Of a stretch of DNA of 64,000 nt, positions 1 through 9,315 are shown piece after piece. The position numbers and the translations under genes were made by a program. Positions within the stretch are counted from its first letter, which is position 1, and the number at the start of each line of letters is the position of its first letter. The DNA is from Caulobacter sp. 602-1 (lineage in GTDB: Bacteria; Pseudomonadota; Alphaproteobacteria; Caulobacterales; Caulobacteraceae), in contig NZ_RRYI01000004.1 of NCBI RefSeq assembly GCF_003931565.1, forward strand, positions 1 to 64,000, in the 5' to 3' direction. The notes under the pieces were generated by a model. That model made no database searches, was not told the DNA's origin, and worked only from the letters and a program-made list of their open reading frames with translations.

Positions 1-138
1 GCCCTCGTCCAGCAGCAAGTCGATCCGCTCGCGCGCCGTCAGCTTGCCCTTGGCGTGCTGGGCGGCCACCCGCGCCTCCCCGCCGCCAGCCCTGGCCTGC
101 TCGCGACGACGGTCGAGAATTTCAAGAATGTGCTGCAA
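1..138 (-). CDS. pccB: Acyl-CoA carboxylase carboxyltransferase subunit, probably propionyl-CoA carboxylase beta (5' end only)
   Basis: Only the first 46 codons are in the window; the gene runs off the left edge. The readable start gives an N-terminus containing ILEILDRRREQAR followed by AAQHAKGKLTARERIDLLL, the typical opening of biotin-dependent carboxyltransferase beta subunits of the PccB family, which move CO2 from carboxy-biotin to propionyl-CoA. No ATG or GTG lies in frame upstream, so I take TTG at 138-136. The divergent neighbour is an ScfR-type short-chain acyl-CoA regulator, whose founding member PccR controls propionyl-CoA carboxylase. That supports PccB over methylcrotonyl- or acetyl-CoA carboxylase, but the fragment alone cannot separate them. 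Confidence 0.78.
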   Translation of the reverse strand, partial: MQHILEILDRRREQARAGGGEARVAAQHAKGKLTARERIDLLLDEG

Positions 139-299
139 CTTGCACCCCGAGAAGGAAGATGGTCGCCTCTGGCGGGAAGGTGCGACCGAGACGTGAGCGG
201 CGAGGCCATTCACAGATTGCAATTTGGCGAAGTTGAGAAAGTCGTCCAGACTGACCCTCATAGTTTCGGGCGTTGGCGGAGGGGCTGTGATGGCGAATT

Positions 300-323
300 C
301 TGCAAAGTTGCAAAGTTGCGAAG
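300..323 (+). promoter_or_regulatory. Three tandem 8-bp repeats, likely ScfR/PccR operator
   Basis: Three head-to-tail octamers, CTGCAAAG, TTGCAAAG and TTGCGAAG, end exactly where the GTG start of the regulator begins. A related TTGCAA box lies at 217-222. Known ScfR-family operators, including that of PccR, are built on TTTGCAAA-like sequence. The position suggests autoregulation and control of the divergent carboxylase gene. Regulator identity is inferred from neighbourhood and motif. Confidence 0.6.
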
Positions 324-1730
324 GTGCGTGAGAAGCTCTTCATCGGTCCTCGGCTGAGGCTGCTGCGCCAGGCGCGGGCCTGGACGCTGGAGACCTGCGC
401 CATCCGGCTGGGTCTGTCGCCAAGCTACCTTTCCCAGATTGAAGCCAATCAACGGCCGGTCACGGCGCGGGTGCTGATCGACGCCATGCGCGTGTTCGAG
501 GTCGACGCCACGGCCCTGGACGCCGCCGATGATCAGCGTCTGATCGCCGACCTGCGCGAAGCGGTCGCCGATCCGGTCAGCGGCGGCGACCCGCCGGGCC
601 TGGGCGAGATCAAGCAGGTCGTGACCAACGCCCCGCAGTTCGCGCGGACCTATCTGGCGCTGCATCGCGCCTACAGACAGCTGGACGAGCGCCTGAAGCA
701 GACCGAGGAGGCCGTGTCGCTGGATGAGCGTGTCGTCGCCAGCGCCCTGCTTCCCTATGAGGAGGTGCGCGACTTCTTCCACTACAAGGACAATTACGTT
801 CACGCCCTGGATGTCGCCGCCGAAGCCCTGGCCGGTGAGCTGGGCCTGGAGGAGGGCGACGGCGAGCGGACCCTGGAGCGTCATCTGGCCCAGCGCCTGG
901 GCGTGACGGTGGAGCGCTCGCGCGAGTTCGACCTCCTGCGCCGGTTCGAGCCGGAGACAGGGCGGTTGCTGCTGGGCGCGGCGCAGCCAGCGGCGACGCG
1001 CAGTTTCCAGATGGCCTACCAGATCGCGGCCATGACCCTGGCGGATGTCGTCGAAGCCGAGCTGAAGGCCGCGTCGTTCCGCAGCGAGAGCGCCGCCCGG
1101 GTCTGCCGCACCGGGCTGCTGAACTATGCCGCGGGCGCGCTGCTATTGCCCTATGGTCGCTTCCGCGAGGCCGCGCGGCGCGAGCGCCACGATGTCGAAC
1201 AACTGAGCCTCATCTTCCAGACGAGCCTGGAGCAGGTGTTTCATCGCCTCAGCACCCTTCAGCGGCCGGGCGCGCGGGGCGTGCCGTTCTACTTCGTGCG
1301 GCTGGACCGCGCGGGTAACATCACCAAGCGCCACAGCGCCACCCGCTTTCAGTTCGCCCGGTTCGGCGGGACCTGTCCGATGTGGAACGTCCATGACGCC
1401 TTCAGCCGGCCCGACGCCTGGATGGTGCAACTGGCCGAGATGCCGGACGGGCTGCGCTATGTCTGCGTCGCCAAGGGCGTGGTGAAGTCGTCCGGCGCCT
1501 ATCTGCAGGCCGATCGCCGCTACGCTCTGGGTCTGGGGTGCGAGGCGCAGTACGCCGATCAGCTGGTCTATGCCGACGGCCTGGACCTGACGGGCCCCTC
1601 GGCGCCGATCGGCGTCAGTTGCCGGATCTGCGAGCGGACCGATTGTGCGCAGCGCGCGTTTCCGCCGGTCGATCGGGCTTTCGAGGTTCTCGAGAACGAC
1701 CGCCGCTGGGTGCCCTTCTCGCTGAAGTGA
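324..1730 (+). CDS. Short-chain acyl-CoA regulator, XRE/ScfR family (PccR/RamB-like)
   Basis: 468-aa cytoplasmic transcription factor. Residues about 8-62 form an XRE helix-turn-helix (LGLSPSYLSQIEANQRP). The middle, about 180-300, matches the ImmA/IrrE-like domain of the family. The C-terminal DUF2083/ScfR domain ends in a cysteine cluster (CRICERTDC, about 434-442). Family members such as PccR, RamB and MccR sense short-chain acyl-CoA metabolism and control propionate, acetate or methylcitrate genes. The GTG start is chosen because the HTH begins almost at once and no in-frame ATG lies upstream. It is divergent from a pccB-like gene, which makes propionyl-CoA assimilation the likely target. 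The operator repeats abut its own start codon. Confidence 0.87.
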   Translation: MREKLFIGPRLRLLRQARAWTLETCAIRLGLSPSYLSQIEANQRPVTARVLIDAMRVFEVDATALDAADDQRLIADLREAVADPVSGGDPPGLGEIKQVVTNAPQFARTYLALHRAYRQLDERLKQTEEAVSLDERVVASALLPYEEVRDFFHYKDNYVHALDVAAEALAGELGLEEGDGERTLERHLAQRLGVTVERSREFDLLRRFEPETGRLLLGAAQPAATRSFQMAYQIAAMTLADVVEAELKAASFRSESAARVCRTGLLNYAAGALLLPYGRFREAARRERHDVEQLSLIFQTSLEQVFHRLSTLQRPGARGVPFYFVRLDRAGNITKRHSATRFQFARFGGTCPMWNVHDAFSRPDAWMVQLAEMPDGLRYVCVAKGVVKSSGAYLQADRRYALGLGCEAQYADQLVYADGLDLTGPSAPIGVSCRICERTDCAQRAFPPVDRAFEVLENDRRWVPFSLK

Positions 1731-1807
1731 GCGGACGGGCCGCCCTCCGCGACGGGCTTCGTCGAGGGGGCGGCTGACTTATCCTCCAGGATGGAGGGGG
1801 CGAGAGG

Positions 1808-4054
1808 TTACATCGGTCCGACGCCGCCCGGGCTGGTCTGGAAGTCGAAGGCCGGTTCGCGGCGGCGGCGCGGGTCGGGAGCGCCGGTTCCGCCGAAATT
1901 GTAGGTGACGCCGACGAATATGGCCCGCAGGTCCAGGTCGAGGGCGCGGCGGTCCTTCAGGGCCGGCGTGTCGATGACCAGCTTGTCGCCGAAGGTCTTC
2001 AGCGCGTCCTGCACCGTCACCACGCCCAAGACGCGGTCGTTGAACTTGTGGCGATAGCCCAGCAGCAACATGCCGGTCGGTTCCTTGTAGCCTTGCGGCG
2101 TCAGGCGCTTGCCCGTGGCGAAGCCGCTGATCTGCAGGAAATCCTTGGGCGTGGCCTGGACGTTCAGGGCCGCGTAGCCCGAGACGGTCCAGGCCGAGCG
2201 CTTGTCGGGGAAGCCGAGGTCGGTGGCGCCGATCTGGTTCCAGAAGGCGTTGCCGCTGATCGTGTACGAGATCTTGGGCGTCAGGCGGGCGTTGGCCACC
2301 AGTTCCAGGCCGCCGCTGCGGCTCTTGGCCAGGTTGGCCTTGGTGGTCAGCAGCACGCCGTCGCCGATGTCGCGGATCACGTCGGTGACGCCGTCGCGGG
2401 CCTCGCGATAGTAGAGCGTACCCTGGTAGTAGTTGTAGCCCTTGCGCAGCTGGTAGCCGACCTCGAACGCGTCCGTGGTCTGCGGCTTCAGGCGCGGGTC
2501 GCCCTGACGGTAGTTATAGGGGTCCTGATAGATCCGATACGGGTTCAGGTCCTGAGCCGTCGGGCGCTGGATGCGGCGGCTATAGCTGGCGTTGACCTGG
2601 CGTGTGTCGTCGAGCTTGTACTGCACGTGCAGCGAGGGATAGGCGCGCAGGTAGTCGTAGCTGTCCTTCAGGTTCGACGTGACCTGGTTGGTGTCGACCG
2701 TGACCTCCTCGATCCGCAGGCCCGGCATGATGGTCAGGTCGCCGATCGGCCGGCTTACCGTGGCGTAGACCGCGTGGACGACCTGATCGTACTTGAACTG
2801 GTTGGTCAGGGCCGGATCGACGACCAGGGCGGCGCCCGTCGGGCCGCGGGCCCCGTAGTTGTCATAGTCGTTGTTGTCGACCTGCAGCTCGTAGCCCGCC
2901 ACAAGCTTGGCGCCGCCGGCCAGGGGGCGCTTGTATTCGGCCTTCAGGCGGCTCTGGACCAGTTCGTCGCCGATGCTGACGTGTTCGACATAGTTCGAGA
3001 CGGCCGGCAGCTGGTTGAAGCCGTTGGCGTCGGTGATCTGGCGGTCACGGGTGCGCTCGACGCTGGTGTGCAGCGTGAATTCGTGCTCGTCGCCGGAGAA
3101 CTTCCGGCGCAGGTCGCCGGTCAGGCCCGCGGCCGACTTCTTCATGTGGCCGTCGCTGAGGCGCTGGTAGCGAACGATGGGCGCCCCGTTGACGTCCTTG
3201 CCCTCGTAGGACGAGCCGGCCTTGGAGTCGTAGGAGGTGTCGGTGTAGCGGGCCTCGGCGCTGAGGCGGGTCTGTTTGTCGAGGTCATAGTCGACGCCGG
3301 CGCGGGCGTTATGCGACTGGCCGTGGCTGTTGAAGCCCACCTTCTGATGGCTGTCGGCGTAGCGGCCGGTGACGGGATCCAGGCGCGAGCGATCGTCCTG
3401 GATGCGCCCCTTGGCCTTGTCGCGCCGCCAGCCGGCGTCGGCCGAGAGGGTCAGCCGCTTGGTGTTGCGGGCCAGGCTGATGCTGGCGTTCTTGCGGCCT
3501 TCGGTGCCCATGTTGGCGCGGACCGAACCGGTCGTGCCGACGCCGCGCTGCTGCTTGGTGACGAGGTTGATGATCCCGGCCGAGCCCTCGGGGCTGAAGG
3601 CGGCCGAGGGGGTGGTCATCACTTCGACGCGCTCGAACTGGCTGGCGGGGATCTGCTGCAGCACCTGGCCGCGATTGTCGCCTCGGAACATGCCGGAAGG
3701 CTTGCCGTCGATCATGATGGTGACATTGGGATCGCCGCGCAGGCTGACATTGCCCTGCACGTCGACCTGCACCGAGGGGACGTTGCGCAGCACGTCGGCG
3801 ACCGAGCCGGTCGTCGCCTGCAGGTCCTTGCCCAGGCTGTAGCTGCGGCGGTCGATCGCGGTCTTGATGTCCTGGGCCGAGGGGGCGGTGATGGTCACGC
3901 CCTGGACCTGGGTCGATTGCTCCTTCTTGGCCGGAGCGGGCGTCGTCGCCGTGGGCGGAGTCTGGGCGAAGGCGTCGGTCGCCAGCGCGGAAGCGCTGAT
4001 CGCGGCCAGTCCCGTGGCGGCCAGAAGGGCGGCGCGGCGGGTCGTGAAGGTCAT
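1808..4054 (-). CDS. TonB-dependent outer-membrane receptor
   Basis: 748-aa protein with a Sec signal peptide (residues 1-31, ending ATDAFAQ). A plug domain covers about 70-170 (DVLRNVPSVQVDVQGNVSLRG, then MIDGKPSG and a GSAGIINLVTKQQ end), followed by a long outer-membrane beta-barrel of the OMP_b-brl_3 type. It would import an unidentified substrate across the outer membrane using TonB energy. No iron- or B12-specific signature is visible. The gene lies 97 nt downstream of a DUF6702 gene on the same strand but has its own promoter element at 4105-4142, shared with the ABC/two-component operon at 13879. The substrate may therefore be linked to that exporter system. Confidence 0.88.
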   Translation of the reverse strand: MTFTTRRAALLAATGLAAISASALATDAFAQTPPTATTPAPAKKEQSTQVQGVTITAPSAQDIKTAIDRRSYSLGKDLQATTGSVADVLRNVPSVQVDVQGNVSLRGDPNVTIMIDGKPSGMFRGDNRGQVLQQIPASQFERVEVMTTPSAAFSPEGSAGIINLVTKQQRGVGTTGSVRANMGTEGRKNASISLARNTKRLTLSADAGWRRDKAKGRIQDDRSRLDPVTGRYADSHQKVGFNSHGQSHNARAGVDYDLDKQTRLSAEARYTDTSYDSKAGSSYEGKDVNGAPIVRYQRLSDGHMKKSAAGLTGDLRRKFSGDEHEFTLHTSVERTRDRQITDANGFNQLPAVSNYVEHVSIGDELVQSRLKAEYKRPLAGGAKLVAGYELQVDNNDYDNYGARGPTGAALVVDPALTNQFKYDQVVHAVYATVSRPIGDLTIMPGLRIEEVTVDTNQVTSNLKDSYDYLRAYPSLHVQYKLDDTRQVNASYSRRIQRPTAQDLNPYRIYQDPYNYRQGDPRLKPQTTDAFEVGYQLRKGYNYYQGTLYYREARDGVTDVIRDIGDGVLLTTKANLAKSRSGGLELVANARLTPKISYTISGNAFWNQIGATDLGFPDKRSAWTVSGYAALNVQATPKDFLQISGFATGKRLTPQGYKEPTGMLLLGYRHKFNDRVLGVVTVQDALKTFGDKLVIDTPALKDRRALDLDLRAIFVGVTYNFGGTGAPDPRRRREPAFDFQTSPGGVGPM

Positions 4055-4104
4055 GGAAGGTCTCCTCTGTCGCGAGGACCCTGCCGGAACGACTCAAAGC
4101 GTTG

Positions 4105-4142
4105 CAGTGCCGGGCGTCAGGCGCGCGAGGTGACGTTTGTCA
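4105..4142 (-). promoter_or_regulatory. Bipartite regulatory element upstream of the TonB receptor, copy A
   Basis: On the minus strand this reads TGAC-AAAC-GTCA, 11 nt, then TGACGCCCGGCACTG. A copy with the same spacing lies at 13790-13827, in front of the ABC-transporter operon. The 16-nt block GGTGACGTTTGTCATG (4129-4144) is identical in both. The distance to the start codon is also nearly the same (about 75 nt). It is probably an operator plus promoter or second half-site for a shared regulator. Which regulator is inferred, not shown. Confidence 0.6.
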
Positions 4143-4151
4143 TGTCAGGCC

Positions 4152-4676
4152 TCAGTTGGCCGCGTCGACCGCATCCAGCGTCTGGGGGAGGGCTGCTTCG
4201 GCGCCGTTGAACACCAGGGTGCGGGTCACGCCGAGGCGACGGATGTTCACCTGATTGACCTCGTCGCCATAGACGTCGGCGAACATGGCGGCCTTGACGG
4301 TCACGGCCGCGGCTACGTCGGCCGGCGCGATCTTGCCGGCATATTCGAAGCGGACCTCGTCCGCCCCGAGGGTCATGTCCTTAAGCGTGAGAGCGATCGG
4401 CGCTTCGTTCACGGCGACGCCGAAGTGTTCGAGCATGTAGGTCTTGAGGGCCTCGACCGCCTCGGGATCGTCGAGGCTGGCCTGGGCGTCCGGGGCGATC
4501 AGGGCCAGGGCCGGTTCGGCGTCGTGCGCCGGAATCCGATGGCTGACCCTGACCGCGCCGGTCTTGGCGTCGATCTCCACGACGCTCAGCGCGCCGTGGC
4601 CGCGATGCGCGGCCGCCGGGAGCGGGGCGAGCGCGAGGCCCGCCGCCGCGATAAGGGCGACCGCGCGCGCTATCAC
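4152..4676 (-). CDS. Secreted DUF6702-family protein
   Basis: 174-aa protein with an N-terminal signal peptide (cleavage likely after PLPAAAHRG at about 21-25), so probably periplasmic. The remainder fits the DUF6702 family: small proteins of unknown function that begin with an AHR motif just after the signal peptide and often sit beside M1 peptidase genes. Its ATG overlaps the stop of the upstream M1 metallopeptidase gene (ATGA, 4673-4676), so the two are almost certainly translationally coupled and may work together. No catalytic motif is visible. Confidence 0.75.
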   Translation of the reverse strand: MIARAVALIAAAGLALAPLPAAAHRGHGALSVVEIDAKTGAVRVSHRIPAHDAEPALALIAPDAQASLDDPEAVEALKTYMLEHFGVAVNEAPIALTLKDMTLGADEVRFEYAGKIAPADVAAAVTVKAAMFADVYGDEVNQVNIRRLGVTRTLVFNGAEAALPQTLDAVDAAN

Positions 4677-7114
4677 TTCGGACCTTCGTCCTTCTTGTCG
4701 CCGTCCTTCTTCGGATCGGGGGCCGGGAAGGTGCCCAGACCGCCGGGTTCCACCTTCAGATTGGCGTCCTTCATCCGGTTCGACGCGTCCGGGAACTTCA
4801 TGATCTTCAGCGTCGTCGGCGTGATGGCGCCGTCATAGACGTTGTTGCCGCGATCGGCGTCGGCGGTTTCCCACAGCGGGTCGAGTTCGGCGCCCTTCAG
4901 CTCCTTGCCGGACACGTATTGCCACGTGACCTGCTTGGAATTCTTGCGCCAGATTTCGGCCGGGATACGGACCGTTTCCGTCGTGCCGTCGGTGAAGTCC
5001 ATTTTCAGGATCACCGGCATCACCAGGCCGCCGATGTTGCGGAAGGTGAAGCGGTAGAGGTTGTCCTTGAAGTCCTGGGCGGCCAGCTCTTCCGGAGTCA
5101 TGTCCTCGCGGGCCGACTTGGCCTTCTTGCGGGCGCTTTCGAACACGGTGAACTCGTCGGTCTGGTCATAGAAGTCGCGGACCTTGGGGTCGCGATCGAT
5201 GACCGTCGGCGCCTTGTTGTTGGCGGCCGTGCGCGATTCCGGCTCCGTGCCCTGGCGAGCCTTGCGGACGGCGGCTTCGGCGTCCGGATCGCCGCTGTCG
5301 AGGCGGGCCTTGACGATCTTGTCCAGCGAGATGTCGACGTGGTCGGTCGAGTAGAACCAGCCGCGCCAGAACCAGTCGAGATCGATGCCCGACGACTCTT
5401 CCATGGTGCGGAAGAAGTCGTACGGCGTCGGGTGCTTGAAGCGCCAGCGGGTGGCGTACTCCTTGAACGCGCGGTCGAAGAGTTCGCGGCCCATCACCGT
5501 CTCGCGCAGGATGACCAGGGCGGTGGCGGGCTTGGAGTAGCCGTTCGGACCGAACTGGATGACCGAGTCCGACTGGGTCATCAGCGGCACCTGGTCCTGG
5601 CTGACCATGTACTCGACGATGTCCTTGGGCTCGCCGCGCCGCGACGGGAACTTCTTGTCCCACTGCACCTCGGCCTGGAACTCGAGGAAGCTGTTGAGGC
5701 CCTCGTCCATCCAGGTCCACTGGCGCTCGTCCGAATTGACGATCATCGGGAAGTAGTTGTGGCCCACTTCGTGGATGACCACGCCGATCAGGCCGTATTT
5801 GGCGCGTTCGGTATAGGTGAGGGCACCGGTCTTCTTGTCCTTCGTCGGCCGCGGGCCGTTGAAGGAGATCATCGGATATTCCATCCCGCCGACCGGGCCG
5901 TTGACCGACTGGGCCACCGGGTAGGGATAGGAGAAGGTGAAGTCCGAATAGACCTTCAGGGTGTGAGCGATCGACTTGGTCGAATAGGCGTCCCACAGCG
6001 GGCGCGCTTCCTTCGGGAAGAACGACATGGCCATGACCACCGGATGGGCGGCGTCGCCCTCCTGCTTCACGCCCAGGGCGTCCCAGACGAACTTGCGCGA
6101 GCTGGCCCAGCCGAAGTCGCGGACGTTGCTGGCCGAAAACACCCAGGTCTTCTCGGTCGTGGCCTTGCCCTTCTCGGCGGCGAGGGCCTCCTCAGGGGTG
6201 ACGACATAGACCGGTTCGGCGGCGGTGCGGGCCTTGGTCAGGCGGTCGCGCTGGGCGGGGCTGAGCACGGCGGCGGGGTTCTGCAGCACGCCGGTGGCCG
6301 AAACCACGTGGTCGGACGGCACGGTCAGGGCGACGCGGTAGTCGCCGAACTCAAGCGTGAATTCGCCCGAGCCCAGGAAGGCCTTGTTGTGCCAGCCTTC
6401 ATAGTCCGAATAGACGGCCAGACGCGGGAACCACTGGGCGCCCTCGTAGATGCAGTTGCCGTCCTCGCCCTTGCCGGTGAAGCACTCATAGCCGCTGCGG
6501 CCGCCGACGACCTTGTTCTCGACCATGGGCAGCGACCATTCGATGGTGATCTTGGTCTCGCCGCCATTGCCGCGCACGGCGGTGGGCAGGTCGACGCGCA
6601 GCAGGGTGTCGACGACGGTGAACTTCAGCGGACGGCCCGAGGCGTCCTTCACCGACTTGATGGTGAAGCCGCCTTCCCATTCCTTCATGCGCTGAATGCG
6701 GCGCACCTGGCCCAGGCTGATGGAGTCGCCCGAGACGGTCTCGGTGAGCTTGCTGATCGAGTCGCGCTTGTAGTCCTGGTCCAGCAACAGCCACAGATAG
6801 GGCAGGCTGTCCGGCGAGTTGTTCTTATAGGTGATCGTCTCCTTGCCGGTCAGCAGCTTGGTGTCTTCGTTCAGGCGAACGGCGACATCGTAGTCGACCT
6901 TCTGCTGCCAGTAGCGATAGCCCGGCGCGCCCGCAGCGTTGCGGTAGTCGGTCGGCGTCGGCCAGTCCTCGCCCTCGAGCTGGCGGAACTTGTCGTCGAA
7001 CGGCGCCTTGGTCTGCTTGATGGCGTCGGCGTGAGCGCCAGAAACGAACGACGTGGAAGCAAGCGCGGCGGCGAGCACGCCAGCCACGACGTAGCGAATA
7101 GAACGCTTGGACAT
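4673..7114 (-). CDS. M1-family zinc metallopeptidase, exported
   Basis: 813-aa peptidase with a Sec signal (residues 1-30, ending GAHADA). The M1 zinc site is complete: HEVGH at 448-452 and the third ligand Glu at 471 (WMDEGLNSF). The substrate-binding GAMEN equivalent reads GGMEY at 409-413, common in the gluzincin M1 branch typical of Bacteroidetes and Caulobacterales. The protein should act in the periplasm or at the outer membrane as an aminopeptidase on peptides, possibly those taken up by the neighbouring TonB receptors. It is coupled to the DUF6702 gene. The acidic/lysine-rich tail (PKKDGDKKDEGPK) looks like a flexible end. Confidence 0.9.
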   Translation of the reverse strand: MSKRSIRYVVAGVLAAALASTSFVSGAHADAIKQTKAPFDDKFRQLEGEDWPTPTDYRNAAGAPGYRYWQQKVDYDVAVRLNEDTKLLTGKETITYKNNSPDSLPYLWLLLDQDYKRDSISKLTETVSGDSISLGQVRRIQRMKEWEGGFTIKSVKDASGRPLKFTVVDTLLRVDLPTAVRGNGGETKITIEWSLPMVENKVVGGRSGYECFTGKGEDGNCIYEGAQWFPRLAVYSDYEGWHNKAFLGSGEFTLEFGDYRVALTVPSDHVVSATGVLQNPAAVLSPAQRDRLTKARTAAEPVYVVTPEEALAAEKGKATTEKTWVFSASNVRDFGWASSRKFVWDALGVKQEGDAAHPVVMAMSFFPKEARPLWDAYSTKSIAHTLKVYSDFTFSYPYPVAQSVNGPVGGMEYPMISFNGPRPTKDKKTGALTYTERAKYGLIGVVIHEVGHNYFPMIVNSDERQWTWMDEGLNSFLEFQAEVQWDKKFPSRRGEPKDIVEYMVSQDQVPLMTQSDSVIQFGPNGYSKPATALVILRETVMGRELFDRAFKEYATRWRFKHPTPYDFFRTMEESSGIDLDWFWRGWFYSTDHVDISLDKIVKARLDSGDPDAEAAVRKARQGTEPESRTAANNKAPTVIDRDPKVRDFYDQTDEFTVFESARKKAKSAREDMTPEELAAQDFKDNLYRFTFRNIGGLVMPVILKMDFTDGTTETVRIPAEIWRKNSKQVTWQYVSGKELKGAELDPLWETADADRGNNVYDGAITPTTLKIMKFPDASNRMKDANLKVEPGGLGTFPAPDPKKDGDKKDEGPK

Positions 7115-7197
7115 TCAGCCCCTCAGAACCCTGACAAAACCCCGCGGAGACCTTGCCAGGGCTCGGGCGAAAATCACCCCATTTTCGCGTGAATGTG

Positions 7198-9183
7198 TCA
7201 GAAATTTATCTTGATGCCGGCGCGGACCGTGCGGGGCTCGACCGGGTGGAAGTGGATATCCTCCACGCCATCCGCCGGCTCGCCGGGCAGACGCGAGGCA
7301 TAGGCATAGGCGATGTCGTCTTTCTTGCTGTTGGTCAGGTTCAGAACCTCGACCATCAGGCTGGCCTTGCCGAAATCCTGAACGAACAGCGCGTTGACCA
7401 AGCTGGTCGGCCGCGAGCGCACGGAATTGTCCTCGATCAGCGGCGCGGCGCCGAGGCGGCGCCAGGTCAGAGAGAGGGTCGAGGCCTGGCCCAGCTTCCA
7501 GCTGGCGCCGGCGCTGAGCACCGAACCGACGGCGTTGGGGATGCGGTCGCCATTCGTGAAGCGGGCGTGGGTTCCGGCGTACGACGCCGTCAGGTTCAGA
7601 CGCGCGGTTGGTCGCCAGTCGGCCAACAGCTCGATCCCCTTGCGTCGGGTCGCGCCGGCGGCCTCGGTAAAGCCGGCGTCGCCGACATAGACCAGCTCTG
7701 AATCGACGCGCAGCGCCCAGGCGGCCGCCGTCAGGGTCAGGCCGTCGTGCTTCCAGCGCAGACCCAGCTCAGCGCCGTCGGACGGCGACAACAGCGGCGC
7801 GTGCTCGGCCGGATCGCCGGTGACCGGATCGACCGTGATCACCGCCCCGCGAGCATCGTTGGAATGGAAGCCGCGTCCGGCGTCGGCGTAGAGCTCGAAG
7901 GTCTTCGAAAGGCGCCAGGCCAGGGCCAGCTTGGGACTGACCAGCAGGTCGCTGACGTCGCCGGCGTTGCGGGGATCGCCGGCCTTGACGTCCGCGCCCA
8001 TGGCGTCGGCGCGCAGGCCGAAGGTGGCGTCCAGCTTGCCGAAGGATCGAGAGGTCTCGCCCCACAGGGCCGTCGACCATTCGGTCAACGCGTCTTGGCG
8101 CACCGTCTCGCGACGGATGCGGGCGGTGGTGCGGTAGAGGCCGACCTTGCCGATGTCGTCGATGCGGACCGAGGCGCCGGTGCGGGCGCTCCAGCCGTCG
8201 CCCAGGCTCCAGCGCTTGGTCAGCGCGCCGCCATAGATCCAGCGCCGGTCGACCTGCTCGAACTGGTCGCCATGGACCGGGTCGTCGAGGAAGTAGGTGA
8301 AGTTCGAATAGAGATCGAGCCTGTAGCGCTGGACATAGAGCACGCTGTCCAGGCCGCGCAGCAGGTCGCGGCGGCGGGCGGACAGGATGTAGCGCGAGGT
8401 GTTCCCGCCATCGGTCTTGTCGACCGCGTCGAGATAGCCCAGCCGCCCATCCTCGACCGCGCGGCGCGGGATCTGGTCGGTGGCGTTCCAGTCGGCGTCG
8501 TAGGCCAGGGTGGTGATCGACCAGCCCCCGACGAGGGCGCGCCCGAGGAGGTTGATCTTCTTCAGGTCCTCCGGCGTCGACCAGGCGCCGCGCGCGGTCG
8601 AGACGTCGGCGGCGACCAGTACGTTCTGGCTCAGGGCCTTGGAGCCTACGGCGCGGTAGTAGTCGTTCTCGCCGACCCAGGCCTGCAGCCCGTCGCCGTG
8701 CAGGTGGTCGGCGGTCTCGAAGGCGACGGCGCCGGCGGTGGCGAAGTCGCCGTTCTCGGCGGAATAGGGTCCCTTCTTGAAGCCGATGTCGTGGACGAAC
8801 TCCGGCGTTAGGACATTGAGGTCGAGATAACCCTGGCCGTGACCGTGGCTGGGCAGGTTCAGCGGCACGCCGTCCAGCGAGGCCGACAGGTCCGTGCCGT
8901 GGTCAAGGTTGAAGCCGCGCAGGAAATACTGGTTGGCCTTGCCTGCGCCCGAATGCTGGGTGGCGGCCAGGCCGGGCACGGCTTCGATCAACTCGCCCGG
9001 GCGCAGCAGCGGACGCACGGCGAAGTCGGCGTAGGCGATGCGGCCCTCGCTGGCCGACGTCGCGCGGCCGAAGTCGTTGGCGCGGCGACCCCAGACCGAG
9101 ATCGCCTCGACCTCCTGGGCCTGGGCGAGAACCGGCGTCGAGGCGACGGAGAGCAGGGCGATCAGAAACGCGGAACGGACCAT
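7198..9183 (-). CDS. TonB-dependent outer-membrane receptor
   Basis: 661-aa protein with a signal peptide (residues 1-22, ending APVLAQAQ-like sequence) and a plug domain at about 45-160 (RPGELIEAVPGLAATQHSG, FLRGFNLDHGTDLS, then GPYSAENGDFATAGAV). A barrel ending in an aromatic residue follows (GIKINF), as expected for outer-membrane insertion. The FNLDHGTD plug signature is common in receptors of unknown substrate. It lies 83 nt upstream of the M1 peptidase on the same strand, so receptor, peptidase and DUF6702 may form one transcription unit for capture and processing of peptides or metal complexes. The receptor is unrelated in sequence to the one at 1808-4054. Confidence 0.87.
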   Translation of the reverse strand: MVRSAFLIALLSVASTPVLAQAQEVEAISVWGRRANDFGRATSASEGRIAYADFAVRPLLRPGELIEAVPGLAATQHSGAGKANQYFLRGFNLDHGTDLSASLDGVPLNLPSHGHGQGYLDLNVLTPEFVHDIGFKKGPYSAENGDFATAGAVAFETADHLHGDGLQAWVGENDYYRAVGSKALSQNVLVAADVSTARGAWSTPEDLKKINLLGRALVGGWSITTLAYDADWNATDQIPRRAVEDGRLGYLDAVDKTDGGNTSRYILSARRRDLLRGLDSVLYVQRYRLDLYSNFTYFLDDPVHGDQFEQVDRRWIYGGALTKRWSLGDGWSARTGASVRIDDIGKVGLYRTTARIRRETVRQDALTEWSTALWGETSRSFGKLDATFGLRADAMGADVKAGDPRNAGDVSDLLVSPKLALAWRLSKTFELYADAGRGFHSNDARGAVITVDPVTGDPAEHAPLLSPSDGAELGLRWKHDGLTLTAAAWALRVDSELVYVGDAGFTEAAGATRRKGIELLADWRPTARLNLTASYAGTHARFTNGDRIPNAVGSVLSAGASWKLGQASTLSLTWRRLGAAPLIEDNSVRSRPTSLVNALFVQDFGKASLMVEVLNLTNSKKDDIAYAYASRLPGEPADGVEDIHFHPVEPRTVRAGIKINF

Positions 9184-9315
9184 GCCCGGCTGTTAGGCGA
9201 GCGAGACGCTTTGGACAAGTTCCGCCCGTTCTCGACCGAACGTTGCGCCGCCACACCAAGTTTTAACGGCGCCGCGTCATGAATGGCCGCCTGAAAGTTC
9301 AGGGGAACGGGACGT

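Noticed and set aside
2048..4210. 720-aa open frame on the plus strand antisense to the TonB receptor
   Set aside because: Ala/Val/Gly/Asp repetitive composition typical of reverse frames of high-GC genes; the minus-strand frame has signal, plug and barrel.
4919..7192. 757-aa plus-strand frame antisense to the M1 peptidase
   Set aside because: No domain features; shadow of a gene with an intact HEVGH zinc site.
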